DNA of 37,944 nucleotides from Bacteroidales bacterium (GCA_016282015.1 JAEEJS010000050.1:1-37944), one strand, 5' to 3'; counted from the first letter of the stretch, positions 15,564 through 25,079 are shown. The notes: generated from the sequence alone by a model not told the origin. A program made the numbers and translations.

Positions 15564-16031
15564 TTGAAAGTGTATAAGAAGTTTGTTTATATTGCTTTAG
15601 TGACTATTTTGATGGTCTCGTGCGGCGGCAACAGGCTGTACGACGAGAGCGTCATCATTCCGGGAGCCAAGTGGGACAACCAGAACGTGCCGTATTTCGA
15701 CGTTACGGTCGACGACACCCTTGCCGACTATGCCTTTTATCTGAATATCAGGCATCTGGAAAGCTATAGCTACAGCAATTTATACGTCTTTATGCATACT
15801 GAGTTCCCAAACGGCAATGTGACTCACGACACCATTGAGTGCACCCTCGCCTACCCAGACGGCCGATGGATGGGCAAAGGCAGCGGCACCATGCGCTCGG
15901 CTAAAATAATGCTCAACCCCTGTTTGCGCTTCCCTTTGAGCGGCGTTTACCGTTTTGAGATTGAGCAGGCCATGCGCGAGAAAGAGCTACGCGGCATAAC
16001 TGACGTAGGCATTTGTTTTGAAAAACAATAA
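15564..16031 (+). CDS. gldH: GldH-like lipoprotein
   Basis: A 155-residue lipoprotein. The signal peptide ends in a lipobox, LMVSC, with the lipidated cysteine at residue 20. The body matches GldH features that I recognise: SNLYVFMHTEFPNG, the CTLAYPDGRWMGKGSG segment, FPLSGVYRFEIEQAMR and the final GITDVGICFE. In gliding Flavobacterium, GldH is needed for motility, but non-gliding Bacteroidales keep it next to PBP1A and RicT, so a general envelope role is likely. The start is TTG at 15564 (or GTG at 15570); no ATG exists before residue 17. It lies eight bases after ricT and three before the PBP gene. Confidence 0.85.
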   Translation: MKVYKKFVYIALVTILMVSCGGNRLYDESVIIPGAKWDNQNVPYFDVTVDDTLADYAFYLNIRHLESYSYSNLYVFMHTEFPNGNVTHDTIECTLAYPDGRWMGKGSGTMRSAKIMLNPCLRFPLSGVYRFEIEQAMREKELRGITDVGICFEKQ

Positions 16032-16034
16032 TTT

Positions 16035-18305
16035 ATGGCAGAGAAAAAAGCTAAGAAGAAAAAAGACGTCAAGGTTTATCTGATAGTGATCTGGTCGCTG
16101 TTCGCGATGGGTGTGCTGTCGGTATATCTGCTTTTCTACGGCATAAATCACGAATGGTTCGGCCCTATGCCGACATTCGAAGAGCTTGAAAACCCTGAGA
16201 CCAACCTCGCCACAGAAATCATCTCCTGTGACGGCAAGTTGCTTGGAACCTATTACATAGAGAACCGTTCCAACGTGAGCTATCAGGACATTTCACCCAA
16301 CCTCATCCATGCTCTTGTAGCCATCGAAGACGTCCGATTCTACGAGCACAGCGGCATAGATAAGATAGCGCTTTTCCGAGTGGTGAAAGGTATTTCCACA
16401 GGCCATACCGAACAGGGTGGCGGCAGTACCCTCACCCAACAGCTGGCCAAGAACCTCTTCCCTCGAGCTGAAGAGTTGAGCGTAACCCAACTGGTCATCA
16501 GGAAACTGCAGGAATGGGTCACGGCCACCAAGCTGGAATACAACTATTCGAAGGACGAGATCATAGCCATGTATCTCAACACTGTGTTTTACGGACACAA
16601 CGCCTTCGGTATCAAAAAGGCGGCTGAGACCTTCTTCGGCAAGCAGCCAAGCGAGCTGACAATTGAGGAGTCGGCAGTGCTGGCCGGTGTGTTGAAAGCC
16701 CAGACAAAATACAGCCCTATCAGCAATCCTGAGTATGCTCTGCAGCGCCGTAACCTGGTGCTGAAACGCATGGTCACCAACGGCTCGCTGACCGAACACG
16801 AATACGATTCAATTTCACAGATACCGATCGACATCTCGCATTTCGGCGTCTTGGACCATACTGCCGGACAAGCCACCTACTTCCGCGAGTTCCTCAGAGG
16901 TATACTGACCAAGTGGGCCAAAACCCACAACAAACCTGACGGCACTCCGTACAACATCTACAAAGACGGCCTGCGCGTCTACACCACCATCGACTCCAGA
17001 ATGCAGCAGTATGCCGAGGAGGCGGTGCGCGAGCATCTGTCTCTCGACCTTCAGCCGGCCTTCTACGAACATTGGGAAGGTGACGAGCTGGCTCCGTTTG
17101 TGTTGAATGACCAAGAGGAAGTGGATCATCTGATGATGCTTTCGATGAAGCGCTCCGAGCGCTATCGTGTACTGAAGAAAGCCGGATGGAGCATGGATTC
17201 CATAGTGGCCGATTTCAACAAGCCCAAACACATGACGGTGTTCTCGTGGGACGGTCCATTCGACACTGTGATGACTCCAATGGACTCCATTCACTACTAC
17301 AAGTTCTTCCTGCAATCGGCTCTGATGTCGATGGAAACCAGTACAGGTCACGTGAAGGCATATGTGGGCGGCAACGACTACCGTTTCTTCCAGTATGACC
17401 ATGTGACACAGTCGAAGCGTCAGGTGGGCTCAACTTTCAAGCCTTTCCTCTACTCGCTGGCCATGCAGGAAGGTGAATATACCCCTTGCACCAAGGTGGC
17501 TAACATCAGCTACAGCATACAACTGCCAGACGGCAAGTTCTGGGAGCCTAAGGATGCCGGCAAGACCAAGCTGGGCGAAGAAGTGACCTTGAGATGGGCC
17601 CTCGCCCACTCCAACAACCGCATCTCGGCTTACCTGATGAAACGTTTCGGCCCTACAGCCGTCATTCAGATGGCCCGCCGAATGGGCGTCAAGTCGGATA
17701 TCCCGGCAGTCCCTTCGATTTGCTTGGGCGTATGCGACCTTTCGCTTTACGAAATGGTGGGTGCCATGAACACCTTCGCCAACAGAGGAGTCTACATACA
17801 GCCTATTTTCATCACCAAGATTGAGGATAAGAACGGCAATGTCATCGAGACTTTCAAGGCTGAGCAGCATGAGGCCATGGACGATGTGACAGCCTACAAG
17901 ATGATAGAGCTGATGAAAGGCGTGGTTTACGAGGGCACAGGCATGCGTCTGCGTTACAAATACGGCCTGCGCAACCCTATCGCCGGCAAAACCGGCACCA
18001 CTCAGAACCAGAGTGACGGATGGTTTATGGGCATCACCCCCGACCTCACCACAGGTGTTTGGACAGGTGCTGAAGACCGTGCCGTCCACTTCAAGACCAT
18101 AACGCTCGGACAGGGCTCCAACACGGCTTTGCCTATCTGGGCTTTGTATATGAAAAAAGTTTATGCCGACCCTACGCTGAACATCAGCAGGGGCGACTTC
18201 ACCAAACCTCTTTCGCGCGTCGACCTTGACTTCGACTGCGACAAATACGACGAAGAGCAGAGCGCCGCAGCAACGCCGGAAGAGACCGAAGAAGATGAAT
18301 TTTAG
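16035..18305 (+). CDS. mrcA: Class A penicillin-binding protein 1A (transglycosylase/transpeptidase)
   Basis: A 756-residue bifunctional peptidoglycan synthase anchored by one N-terminal helix (residues ~14-35). The glycosyltransferase 51 domain shows [12 protein letters not shown] (from residue 98), [14 protein letters not shown] and the later [15 protein letters not shown]. The transpeptidase domain has the SxxK motif S466-T-F-K469, SNN in HSNNRIS and KTGTT near the end. These are the full catalytic sets, so the protein should polymerise and cross-link peptidoglycan. It ends in an acidic tail. The start ATG at 16035 lies three bases after the gldH stop, and the stop lies five bases before obgE. 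Confidence 0.95.
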   Translation: MAEKKAKKKKDVKVYLIVIWSLFAMGVLSVYLLFYGINHEWFGPMPTFEELENPETNLATEIISCDGKLLGTYYIENRSNVSYQDISPNLIHALVAIEDVRFYEHSGIDKIALFRVVKGISTGHTEQGGGSTLTQQLAKNLFPRAEELSVTQLVIRKLQEWVTATKLEYNYSKDEIIAMYLNTVFYGHNAFGIKKAAETFFGKQPSELTIEESAVLAGVLKAQTKYSPISNPEYALQRRNLVLKRMVTNGSLTEHEYDSISQIPIDISHFGVLDHTAGQATYFREFLRGILTKWAKTHNKPDGTPYNIYKDGLRVYTTIDSRMQQYAEEAVREHLSLDLQPAFYEHWEGDELAPFVLNDQEEVDHLMMLSMKRSERYRVLKKAGWSMDSIVADFNKPKHMTVFSWDGPFDTVMTPMDSIHYYKFFLQSALMSMETSTGHVKAYVGGNDYRFFQYDHVTQSKRQVGSTFKPFLYSLAMQEGEYTPCTKVANISYSIQLPDGKFWEPKDAGKTKLGEEVTLRWALAHSNNRISAYLMKRFGPTAVIQMARRMGVKSDIPAVPSICLGVCDLSLYEMVGAMNTFANRGVYIQPIFITKIEDKNGNVIETFKAEQHEAMDDVTAYKMIELMKGVVYEGTGMRLRYKYGLRNPIAGKTGTTQNQSDGWFMGITPDLTTGVWTGAEDRAVHFKTITLGQGSNTALPIWALYMKKVYADPTLNISRGDFTKPLSRVDLDFDCDKYDEEQSAAATPEETEEDEF

Positions 18306-18310
18306 GAATT

Positions 18311-19303
18311 ATGGCTAGTTCAAATTTTGTCGATTACGTAAAGATATTCTGTCGCTCAGGCAAGGGCGGACATGGCTCCATGCATTTCAACCATGCCAAG
18401 TATGTGCCCAAGGGCGGTCCTGACGGCGGCGACGGCGGCAAGGGCGGCGACGTGATTCTCAAAGGCAACGCCCAACTGTGGACGCTGCTGCATCTGCGCT
18501 ACACCAAGCATCTGTTCGCCGGCGACGGCGAGTCCGGCGGAGCGAACCAGCGCACCGGCGCCCAAGGAAACAACGTTGTGATAGAGGTGCCACTGGGCGC
18601 CGTAGCCTACGACGCTGAAACCAACGAGCCCCTTGGCGAGGTGACCGAAGACGGACAGGAAATAGTCATAATGAAAGGCGGACGCGGCGGCAAGGGCAAC
18701 ACCTTCTTCAAAACAGCCACATTGCAGGCACCGAAGTTCGCTCAGCCGGGCGAGCCGGCAGAGGAGCGCTGGATTATAATCGAGCTCAAGCTTTTGGCCG
18801 ACGTAGGTCTGGTGGGCTTCCCGAATGCCGGAAAATCGACCCTGCTTTCTGTAGTCTCAGCGGCAAAACCTGAGATTGCCGACTACCCGTTCACAACTTT
18901 GACACCTAACCTCGGAATAGTGCCGTATTACGACTTCAAGTCGTTCATCATGGCCGATATCCCGGGAATCATCGAAGGCGCTTCTGAAGGTAAAGGACTG
19001 GGGATCAGATTCTTACGTCATATCGAGCGCAACTCCATACTGTTGTTCTTAGTGGAGGCCGACAGCCCCGACGTGAAAGAAGCTTACGACGTATTGCTCA
19101 ACGAGTTGAAGAAATACAACCCTGAATTGCTCGACAAGAAACGCATTTTAGCGGTCAGCAAGTGCGACCTCATTGACGAAGACACCAGGAAAGATATCAA
19201 GAAACATCTGCCCAAGAAGGTGCCGCATCTGTTCATCAGCTCGGCCACCGGCGAAGGAATAAAGGAGCTGAAGGATTTGATTTGGCTCTGCCTCACTGAA
19301 TAG
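18311..19303 (+). CDS. obgE: Obg-family GTPase
   Basis: A 330-residue ribosome-associated GTPase involved in 50S assembly and growth control. The glycine-rich Obg domain occupies residues 1-158 ([36 protein letters not shown]). The G domain follows with GFPNAGKST (G1), the TTLTPN switch, [16 protein letters not shown] (G3) and SKCDLID (G4). The extra C-terminal OCT domain of some homologs is absent, as usual in Bacteroidota. The gene lies five bases after the PBP gene and one base before the phosphatase gene. Identification is near certain. Confidence 0.97.
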   Translation: MASSNFVDYVKIFCRSGKGGHGSMHFNHAKYVPKGGPDGGDGGKGGDVILKGNAQLWTLLHLRYTKHLFAGDGESGGANQRTGAQGNNVVIEVPLGAVAYDAETNEPLGEVTEDGQEIVIMKGGRGGKGNTFFKTATLQAPKFAQPGEPAEERWIIIELKLLADVGLVGFPNAGKSTLLSVVSAAKPEIADYPFTTLTPNLGIVPYYDFKSFIMADIPGIIEGASEGKGLGIRFLRHIERNSILLFLVEADSPDVKEAYDVLLNELKKYNPELLDKKRILAVSKCDLIDEDTRKDIKKHLPKKVPHLFISSATGEGIKELKDLIWLCLTE

Positions 19304-19304
19304 C

Positions 19305-19889
19305 ATGTTAAACAATCTCGACCATCAGCTTTTTCTGTTTCTCAACGGCTTGCACGTTGGGTGGCTCGACCCTGTGATGACGTTTATCTCATCTGAGCTG
19401 GGCTGGGTGCCGTTTTATGCGGTGCTGGTGTTCCTGGTTTTTTACAAATACAAATGGAAAGGCTTGTGGATTCTTCTGGGCGTAGCCGTGGCAATCACTT
19501 TGTCCGACCAAATCGCATCCCACGTGTTCAAGCCTATGGTCATGCGACTCAGGCCATGTCACGACCCGCGTATACAAGATCTAGTGTATCTGCCTGACGG
19601 CCACTGTGGCGGTATGTACAGTTTCATGTCGTCGCATGCCGCAAACACCTTCGCTTTGGCGTCGCTCATCTACATGACGATGAAAAAGCATTACAGTAAA
19701 ATAGGCTGGCTGATGTTCCCTTGGGCAGCGGTGGTCTCTTACAGCCGCATCTACATGGGAGCTCACTTCCCCGGCGATGTGATTTGCGGAGCGGCGTTGG
19801 GATTGGCAGTCGGTTTCGGAGTTGGTTTCTTAACAAATTACGTCATTTCGAGCGAAACGAAGTGTAGTCGAGAAATCTCAGACAAATAA
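19305..19889 (+). CDS. PAP2-family membrane phosphatase
   Basis: A 194-residue membrane protein with about five helices and the three PAP2 motifs: KPMVMRLRPC, SSHAANTFALA (the usual PSGH region) and SRIYMGAHFPGD with the catalytic histidine. Relatives remove phosphate from undecaprenyl pyrophosphate, phosphatidylglycerol phosphate or lipid A. Linkage to PBP1A makes a role in undecaprenyl carrier recycling attractive, but that is inference. The last 16 residues (from YVISSETK to the end) are translated from the left arm of a dispersed palindromic element, so the true C-terminus was probably shorter. Confidence 0.9.
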   Translation: MLNNLDHQLFLFLNGLHVGWLDPVMTFISSELGWVPFYAVLVFLVFYKYKWKGLWILLGVAVAITLSDQIASHVFKPMVMRLRPCHDPRIQDLVYLPDGHCGGMYSFMSSHAANTFALASLIYMTMKKHYSKIGWLMFPWAAVVSYSRIYMGAHFPGDVICGAALGLAVGFGVGFLTNYVISSETKCSREISDK

Positions 19890-19952
19890 TTGATTTGAAA
19901 CATTCTAATGTAGGAGATTTATTCATTTCGCTACGCTTCAGTCGAAATGACG
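19841..19952. repeat. Dispersed palindromic element, copy 1 (112 bp)
   Basis: CGTCATTTCG (19841-19850) is mirrored by CGAAATGACG (19943-19952). Inside, GAGAAATCTC and a degenerate GGAGATTT arm repeat the pattern of the copy at 21366-21454. The left arm is coding for the PAP2 protein, and the right arm ends one base before the convergent HsdR-N gene. It may serve as a shared terminator. Confidence 0.85.
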
Positions 19953-19953
19953 A

Positions 19954-20364
19954 CTAAAGTGGAAATTCCGTTAAAACTTCAAGTTTTCCATCATTAATTT
20001 GATAGCAAAACATAGTTTTCCCATTGGTCAAGGTGAGATATTTCACATTCAGGCCTGAAAAATATCTTATCGCCTGATCTAAAACTTTTTCGGTTATCGG
20101 TACTGTTTCCGCTTTACATTCCACAATCATCTGCGGCTCGCCGAGGTTGTTGAAAACAACGATGTCGGCACGCTTGGGGAGGTTATTCACTTTTATGGAA
20201 TACTCCACCGCAATGAGTCCTGCCGCCACTTTTCGTGTCTCCACGAGGTAATACAGCATCTTCTGCCGCACCTGCTCCTCTGGCGTTAAAGAAACCCATT
20301 GTCTCCGAAGCGGATCGAAGACAACGGGTTTATCATTCAATATCTTGGTTTTGAACCAGTCCAT
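19954..20364 (-). CDS. Stand-alone HsdR N-terminal-type nuclease-fold protein
   Basis: A 136-residue cytoplasmic protein resembling the N-terminal domain of type I restriction subunit HsdR (the PF13588-like family common in Bacteroidota as single-domain genes). The PD-(D/E)xK-type signature is visible as RADIVVF then IVECKAE. The FDPLRRQWVSLTPEEQVRQ start and the SIKVNNLPKR segment are typical. No helicase domain or HsdM/HsdS genes are nearby, so it is not a working restriction system. I chose the ATG at 20364, one base after the preceding lipoprotein stop; an ATG at 20403 would add 13 residues and overlap that gene by 38 bases. The function is unknown, probably nucleic-acid related. Confidence 0.8.
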   Translation of the reverse strand: MDWFKTKILNDKPVVFDPLRRQWVSLTPEEQVRQKMLYYLVETRKVAAGLIAVEYSIKVNNLPKRADIVVFNNLGEPQMIVECKAETVPITEKVLDQAIRYFSGLNVKYLTLTNGKTMFCYQINDGKLEVLTEFPL

Positions 20365-20365
20365 A

Positions 20366-21334
20366 TCATTTACCCAAGTATGGATAATATTCTGAAACTC
20401 CATCTTCGTCGCCGACTATTCGGTAAGAATTCTCAGGTGGCAGATTCGGATTATCAAATGTCTTAAGCAGAATTTCCGCAATCTTTAAATTATTAACGGC
20501 ATCATTCTCCTCATCCCAAGTACCGCTTAAAATGGTAGCTGTCTTGGCATAGCCATTCGTATAATCTTCCTTAAGATAATATATTGTAAAATCATCTCCC
20601 GAACCTATTATATTCGAAAGGCTACCCGTAGGAACTGGAAAACCTAAACTTTCATCCCATAAATATTCAACAAGAAAAACTGGATTGTCATTTCTCCTAA
20701 TTTCAAAATAATAATTATGATAAATAGTATCAACTGGCTCGTCGAAAGTTGTATGCATCAGTTTATGCGGACTTGAAACATATACGTTATCACTTATTAT
20801 TTTAGGATTTTCGCCAGAATAGATATTCATATATTGGCCAATCTCGGCGGCTAATGCATCAGGCAAAACTTCAGCCGGGATATGACCATCGACAGGCTCA
20901 GGCGACCACGGATTTGGATGAGTTTCAGCTACAAAATCTATCTCATTGCCGTATACAAGTCCATATTCATTTTTAGCATAAGCTCTGACGTAATAAGTAG
21001 TTAAATACGTTAAATTTGTAAGTAATCCTGAAAACGTGCCACTTAAGATAATCGTCGATTGTACAGTATTATCATTAATAGTTGGATTATGTGTTGTGCT
21101 CCAGCAGATTCCCCATTCTGTCAAAGCCACAGAGTCCCAATTGACAATTTTAGCAACGCACTCGGCGGTTTCTTCCGTTATATTTTTCAAATACAAAGTC
21201 TGCACCTGCGGTAACAGAGTGCTGTCAACCACCACAATGGGCGGTTCGGAATTGTCATTTGTAGGCTTTTCTTTTTTGCACGATACAATCGTCACTGCAA
21301 TCATAATGATTGCTAATGTTAGGAGTTTTTTCAT
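20366..21334 (-). CDS. Surface lipoprotein with fibronectin type III-like module
   Basis: A 322-residue predicted lipoprotein. The signal peptide ends in TIVSC with Cys19 as the lipidation site, followed by a charged KKEKPTND linker. Residues ~45-135 resemble the FN3-like modules of Bacteroidota surface proteins (ALTEWGICWSTTHNPT and TTYYVRAYAKNEYGLVYGN). The C-terminal ~180 residues are not recognised. It is probably on the outer membrane, with an unknown binding partner. It lies just before the HsdR-N gene and just after the 89-bp palindromic element. The base composition is more AT-rich than in the neighbouring housekeeping genes, consistent with an accessory gene. Confidence 0.8.
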   Translation of the reverse strand: MKKLLTLAIIMIAVTIVSCKKEKPTNDNSEPPIVVVDSTLLPQVQTLYLKNITEETAECVAKIVNWDSVALTEWGICWSTTHNPTINDNTVQSTIILSGTFSGLLTNLTYLTTYYVRAYAKNEYGLVYGNEIDFVAETHPNPWSPEPVDGHIPAEVLPDALAAEIGQYMNIYSGENPKIISDNVYVSSPHKLMHTTFDEPVDTIYHNYYFEIRRNDNPVFLVEYLWDESLGFPVPTGSLSNIIGSGDDFTIYYLKEDYTNGYAKTATILSGTWDEENDAVNNLKIAEILLKTFDNPNLPPENSYRIVGDEDGVSEYYPYLGK

Positions 21335-21365
21335 GGTTTAAGTTTTAATGGTTATATATAAAAAA

Positions 21366-21454
21366 CGTCATTTCGACCGACCGTAGGGAGCGGAGAAATC
21401 TCCGGCAAATTGTAGGAGATTTCTCCATTCCGCTTCGCTCCAGTCGAAATGACG
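21366..21454. repeat. Dispersed palindromic element, copy 2 (89 bp)
   Basis: CGTCATTTCGAC (21366-21377) pairs perfectly with GTCGAAATGACG (21443-21454), and GGAGAAATCTCC (21392-21403) pairs perfectly with GGAGATTTCTCC (21415-21426). The result is a long cruciform-forming hairpin. It lies 12 bases after the rocD stop, where it may act as a terminator, and upstream of the lipoprotein gene. Confidence 0.9.
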
Positions 21455-21466
21455 GGATTGATAATT

Positions 21467-22693
21467 TTAGAACGACATTATCGATTTCTTGATTCTGTCG
21501 ATAGCGTCCATCAGTTCGGCTTCGGTGATCACTAATGGTGGAGCGAAACGGATGATGTGCTGGTGAGTTGGCTTGGCGAGAACGCCGTTGTCGCGCATCT
21601 TCAAGCAGACATCCCATGCCTCTTTGCCGTTCATAGGCTTGATAATCACTGCGTTCAAGAGACCCTTACCGCGAACCTTCTGGATCATCGGGTGGTTGAT
21701 CTTCATGATTTCCTCACGGAAGAGCTTACCGAGACGCTCAGCGTTTTCCATCAGGTGTTCATCTTTAATGACCTGCAATGCAGCGATAGAAACTCTTGCT
21801 GCCACTGGGTTGCCGCCGAATGTTGAGCCGTGCTCACCCGGTTTGATGTTCATCATGATATAGTCGTCGCAAAGCACTGCTGACACTGGCACCACGCCGC
21901 CGCCGAGAGCCTTACCGAGGATAAGGATGTCAGGACGAACGCCTTCGTGGTCGCAAGCGAGCATCTTACCTGTACGGGCGATACCGCACTGCACCTCGTC
22001 AGCCATGAACAATACGTTGTATTTCTTACAGATGTCGTAGCATTTCTTCAGATAACCTTCATCCGGAACGTAAACGCCAGCTTCACCCTGGATTGGCTCC
22101 AACAGGAAACCTGCGATCTTCTTTCCGTCCTTAGCGAGAACCTTCTCCAATGCGTCTGGATCGTTGTAAGGGATACGGATGAAACCAGGTGTCAGAGGAC
22201 CGTAGTTTGCGTATGAATCAGGGTCGTTCGACATGGTGATGATGGTGATGGTACGGCCGTGGAAGTTGCCTTCGCAGCACACGATGGTGACCTCGTCATT
22301 CGGGATGCCTTTGCAGACTGTACCCCAACGACGTGCGAGCTTCAGAGCTGTCTCGTCGGCCTCAGCGCCGGTGTTCATCGGCAGAACCTTGTCGTAACCG
22401 AAGTATTCTGTAACATATTTTTCCCATGGACCGAGGGCGTCGTTGTAGAAAGCGCGTGAGCTCAGAGTGAGCTTTTCAGCCTGCTCGTACATAGCCTTGA
22501 GGATTGCCGGGTGGCAGTGTCCCTGGTTGACAGCTGAGTAAGCCGACAAAAAGTCGTAATATTCCTTGCCTTCAACGTCCCACACTTTGGCACCTTTACC
22601 TTTTGCCAAAACTACCGGAAGCGGGTGATAGTTGTGTGCACCGTACTTGGCTTCCATTTCCATGAAATCCTGAGAAGTCTTTTTTTCTGACAT
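21467..22693 (-). CDS. rocD: Ornithine--oxo-acid aminotransferase
   Basis: A 408-residue class III PLP-dependent aminotransferase that converts ornithine and 2-oxoglutarate to glutamate semialdehyde and glutamate. Motifs seen: [32 protein letters not shown] (PLP phosphate binding), [23 protein letters not shown] and [16 protein letters not shown] with the Schiff-base lysine. These match ornithine aminotransferases more closely than acetylornithine aminotransferases, because of the [10 protein letters not shown] region. The start at 22693 follows a 60-base AT-rich leader with a TAACTTTG box. It is a single gene, bounded downstream by the palindromic element. Confidence 0.93.
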   Translation of the reverse strand: MSEKKTSQDFMEMEAKYGAHNYHPLPVVLAKGKGAKVWDVEGKEYYDFLSAYSAVNQGHCHPAILKAMYEQAEKLTLSSRAFYNDALGPWEKYVTEYFGYDKVLPMNTGAEADETALKLARRWGTVCKGIPNDEVTIVCCEGNFHGRTITIITMSNDPDSYANYGPLTPGFIRIPYNDPDALEKVLAKDGKKIAGFLLEPIQGEAGVYVPDEGYLKKCYDICKKYNVLFMADEVQCGIARTGKMLACDHEGVRPDILILGKALGGGVVPVSAVLCDDYIMMNIKPGEHGSTFGGNPVAARVSIAALQVIKDEHLMENAERLGKLFREEIMKINHPMIQKVRGKGLLNAVIIKPMNGKEAWDVCLKMRDNGVLAKPTHQHIIRFAPPLVITEAELMDAIDRIKKSIMSF

Positions 22694-22751
22694 AAAACTG
22701 TAATTTTTAATGTTATTTTTATTTGAATTTGTAATTTTTCTTAGAAGTCCA

Positions 22752-22792
22752 CAAAGTTAATGATTATTTTTGTTTAAAAAACATTATTTTTG
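22752..22792. promoter_or_regulatory. Divergent -7 boxes for rocD and yicC
   Basis: TAACTTTG on the minus strand (22752-22759) serves rocD, and TATTTTTG on the plus strand (22785-22792) serves yicC. A second TATTTTTG lies just upstream of the latter. No clear -33 boxes were seen. Confidence 0.45.
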
Positions 22793-22809
22793 CAAAAAAA
22801 TTTTTGAAG

Positions 22810-23679
22810 ATGATCCGTTCAATGACAGGCTACGGCAAGGCCGAGCAGATTTTTAAGACTAACAACATTTCTGTCGAGATTAAGACTTTGAACAGCAAGC
22901 AGCTGGACCTCATCGTCAAGCTGCCTCAGGAATTGAAAGTCAATGAGTTTGACTACCGCAACGAGATTGCGCAATGTCTGCAGCGCGGCAAGGTGGATGT
23001 GACGATTACAGTCACCAACACCGATGTGGCACAAAACACCAATATAGAAAAGGAAGTGGTTGGTGCTTACCTTCGACAAATCAAGGATATCTCAACGGAA
23101 TATGGCATTCCCGAGTCGAAAGACCTGGCTGCCATAGTGTTCCGCATGCCTGGCATATTCGCATCACCTCAACAGGAATATGACGACGACTTTATGGCCG
23201 CCATCATGGCTACATTGCAGAAAGCCCTTGAAATCACCGATGATTTCAGAGCCAAGGAAGGTGCTATACTTAAGAAAGACCTTCTGAAACGTGTCGAACT
23301 GATTCTCGGATATCTTGGCGAGGTGGAGCCTTTCGAAAAGAACCGGCACGAGGTGATTAAAGGCCGCCTGATGAAGAATCTGCAGGAGCTGACGAGCGGC
23401 GAATACGACGAAAACCGTTTCGAGCAGGAACTGATTTTCTATCTCGAAAAACTCGATATCACTGAAGAAAAGGTTCGCTTGCGCAAGCATTGCGACTACT
23501 TCAAGGAGAGCATAGACGAGGAAGGCGCCGGCAAGAAACTCGGCTTCATCGCTCAGGAGATGGGTCGTGAAATCAACACCCTCGGCTCAAAGGCTAACGA
23601 CGCTGACATTCAACGACTTGTGGTCAAAATGAAAGATGAGCTGGAAAAGATTAAGGAACAGTTATTTAATATACTTTAA
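22810..23679 (+). CDS. YicC/YloC-family endoribonuclease
   Basis: A 289-residue protein with the family's start MIRSMTGYGKAE and its C-terminal GKKLGFIAQEMGREINTLGSKAND motif. YicC proteins are endoribonucleases linked to mRNA or small RNA turnover. I start it at the ATG at 22810, which reproduces the family N-terminus; an in-frame TTG at 22804 would add two residues. In related Bacteroidales I would expect a guanylate kinase gene next, then nadD. Here the next gene is nadD, after 93 bases containing a strong stem-loop. Confidence 0.92.
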   Translation: MIRSMTGYGKAEQIFKTNNISVEIKTLNSKQLDLIVKLPQELKVNEFDYRNEIAQCLQRGKVDVTITVTNTDVAQNTNIEKEVVGAYLRQIKDISTEYGIPESKDLAAIVFRMPGIFASPQQEYDDDFMAAIMATLQKALEITDDFRAKEGAILKKDLLKRVELILGYLGEVEPFEKNRHEVIKGRLMKNLQELTSGEYDENRFEQELIFYLEKLDITEEKVRLRKHCDYFKESIDEEGAGKKLGFIAQEMGREINTLGSKANDADIQRLVVKMKDELEKIKEQLFNIL

Positions 23680-23685
23680 GACGGA

Positions 23686-23754
23686 AAACTATGCAAAAAA
23701 TAGCAGGCCTTGCGTCAAGCAGAAAAAATAAGCCTGCGGCTTTTTGCATAGTTT
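23686..23754 (+). repeat. Long stem-loop between yicC and nadD
   Basis: AAACTATGCAAAAA (23686-23699) pairs perfectly with TTTTTGCATAGTTT (23741-23754), and GCAGGC (23703-23708) pairs with GCCTGC (23732-23737). A competing small hairpin, AAGCC-TGC-GGCTT followed by Ts, uses part of the inner right arm. The structure lies entirely within the inferred yicC-nadD transcript. Confidence 0.8.
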
Positions 23755-23771
23755 GGAGTCAAACAACGTAA
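23691..23771 (+). CDS. Possible 26-residue small ORF before nadD
   Basis: ATG at 23691 opens 26 codons (MQKIAGLASS start, WSQTT end) and stops with TAA at 23769-23771, one base before the nadD ATG. The frame runs through the long stem-loop. It could be a leader peptide coupled to nadD or chance; no known family is recognised and the peptide is short and basic. Treat as tentative. Confidence 0.25.
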   Translation: MQKIAGLASSRKNKPAAFCIVWSQTT

Positions 23772-23772
23772 C

Positions 23773-24363
23773 ATGAAACAAAAGATCGGTTTGTTTTTTG
23801 GCAGTTTCAACCCAATCCACAACGGCCACCTGATGTTAGCCAACTATCTGGCTGAGTACGGTGACATGGATGAGATTTGGTTTGTAGTGTCGCCGCAGAA
23901 CCCGTTCAAAGACAAGAAGTCGCTGCTTGCCGACCGTCACCGCATGTACATGGTGGAGATGGCGGTTAAGGGCGACGAGCGTTTTCATGTGTGCGACATA
24001 GAGTTTTACATGCCGCAGCCTTCATACACCATCGACACCTTGACAAGACTGGCGGAGCATCATCCGAACACCGATTTTTACCTTATCTGTGGAATGGACA
24101 GCCTCGAGAGCTTCCCGAAATGGAAGAACTACGATATGATTTTGAAATATCACCATCTGCTCGTCTATCCGCGCAAAGGCTACAGCAGCAACGAGTTGGC
24201 AAATCATCCGTCGGTAAAGATTATTGAGGCTCCCGAGATTGAAGTGTCGTCCACTTTCATACGCGACGCCATAGCCGAAGGCCGTGACGTTCGCTATTTC
24301 ATGCCGAAAGAGGTGTACAAGTACATCATCGACATGCATTTTTACGAAAAAAAGGAGAAATAA
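23773..24363 (+). CDS. nadD: Nicotinate-nucleotide adenylyltransferase
   Basis: A 196-residue cytoplasmic enzyme joining ATP and nicotinate mononucleotide to form deamido-NAD in NAD biosynthesis. The nucleotidyltransferase motif GSFNPIHNGHL is at residues 10-20 with both histidines. The C-terminal SSTFIRDAI matches the family's ISSTxIR motif, and GMDSLESFPKWKNYD is the NadD-specific segment. Length is normal. It follows yicC with an unusual stem-loop in the gap. It ends two bases from the end of the convergent alkD-like gene. Confidence 0.95.
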   Translation: MKQKIGLFFGSFNPIHNGHLMLANYLAEYGDMDEIWFVVSPQNPFKDKKSLLADRHRMYMVEMAVKGDERFHVCDIEFYMPQPSYTIDTLTRLAEHHPNTDFYLICGMDSLESFPKWKNYDMILKYHHLLVYPRKGYSSNELANHPSVKIIEAPEIEVSSTFIRDAIAEGRDVRYFMPKEVYKYIIDMHFYEKKEK

Positions 24364-24365
24364 AA

Positions 24366-25079
24366 CTATTTCTCCAAGTAAGATTTACGTTCGTTTTCCG
24401 AAAACTTTTCTATCGCGTACCTCAGCATGGTGCGAGGCATTGTCTTGTAACGTATTGAAAGCCAAAGCTTGAGACGTTGCTCATCACATTTTCCAGCCTC
24501 ACGCAGCAGCCAGCCCACGGCTTTTTGAAGCAGGTCGTGCAGAGGTTGCGGCTTTGCTAAAAATATCTCGGCGATATTGAAGGTGTCGTCAAGCTGGTTG
24601 TGACGCAAAAACTGCATGGTGCTCACCATCCCGATGCGCTGTTCCCAAATGGTTTCTCCGTCTCGAGCAAGGTCATAAAGCAGAGTGCGGTCCTTGTCGA
24701 GGAGCCAGTTGCCGAGCAGTTCGTAACATGACAAATCAACCAGGTCCCAGTTATTAATATATTGAGTATTAGCAAGATAGAAGTCGATGCAGCGTTGTTG
24801 CAGATTCACGTCTTTCTTCGCGTGTTTGAAAATCTGCACTAAAGTCAGCAGTCCAGCCATGCGTATCTCGTGGTATTCCGAGCTGACGCATTCCTGCAAG
24901 TCGTCGAAAGACGTCACGTTCCAGCACTCCTTCACCGCTTCTCTTATAGTCGGCACCTTTATCCCAAGGAACTTGTCGCCGTAACCGTAGCCGCCTTTCC
25001 CCGTTTTGAAAAAACGAGACAACCCCGGCACAAGGTCGGGGTTGCGGTGCGATATTATCTCATTGTATAGCTTATTCAT
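24366..25079 (-). CDS. AlkD-type DNA alkylation repair protein
   Basis: A 237-residue all-helical HEAT-repeat-like protein of the AlkD family, DNA glycosylases removing N3- and N7-alkylated purines. Family-typical stretches are the [18 protein letters not shown] start, [17 protein letters not shown], and [18 protein letters not shown] with [13 protein letters not shown]. The Trp and Asp in NNWDLVD match the catalytic-region residues of AlkD. The start ATG (25077-25079) overlaps the purC stop (ATGAATAA), so translation is probably coupled. It is the last gene of phoH-purC-alkD. Confidence 0.9.
   Translation of the reverse strand: MNKLYNEIISHRNPDLVPGLSRFFKTGKGGYGYGDKFLGIKVPTIREAVKECWNVTSFDDLQECVSSEYHEIRMAGLLTLVQIFKHAKKDVNLQQRCIDFYLANTQYINNWDLVDLSCYELLGNWLLDKDRTLLYDLARDGETIWEQRIGMVSTMQFLRHNQLDDTFNIAEIFLAKPQPLHDLLQKAVGWLLREAGKCDEQRLKLWLSIRYKTMPRTMLRYAIEKFSENERKSYLEK

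Noticed and set aside
17430..18089. 219-residue minus-strand open frame
   Set aside because: Antisense to the transpeptidase domain of PBP1A; His/Val/Leu-rich composition typical of shadow frames.
19954..20364. Remnant of a type I restriction system
   Set aside because: No helicase, methylase or specificity gene or fragment nearby; single-domain proteins of this type are common in Bacteroidota and this one looks intact.
21366..21454. CRISPR-like repeat
   Set aside because: Only two divergent copies in the window, each internally palindromic and with no regular spacers; fits a dispersed intergenic element.
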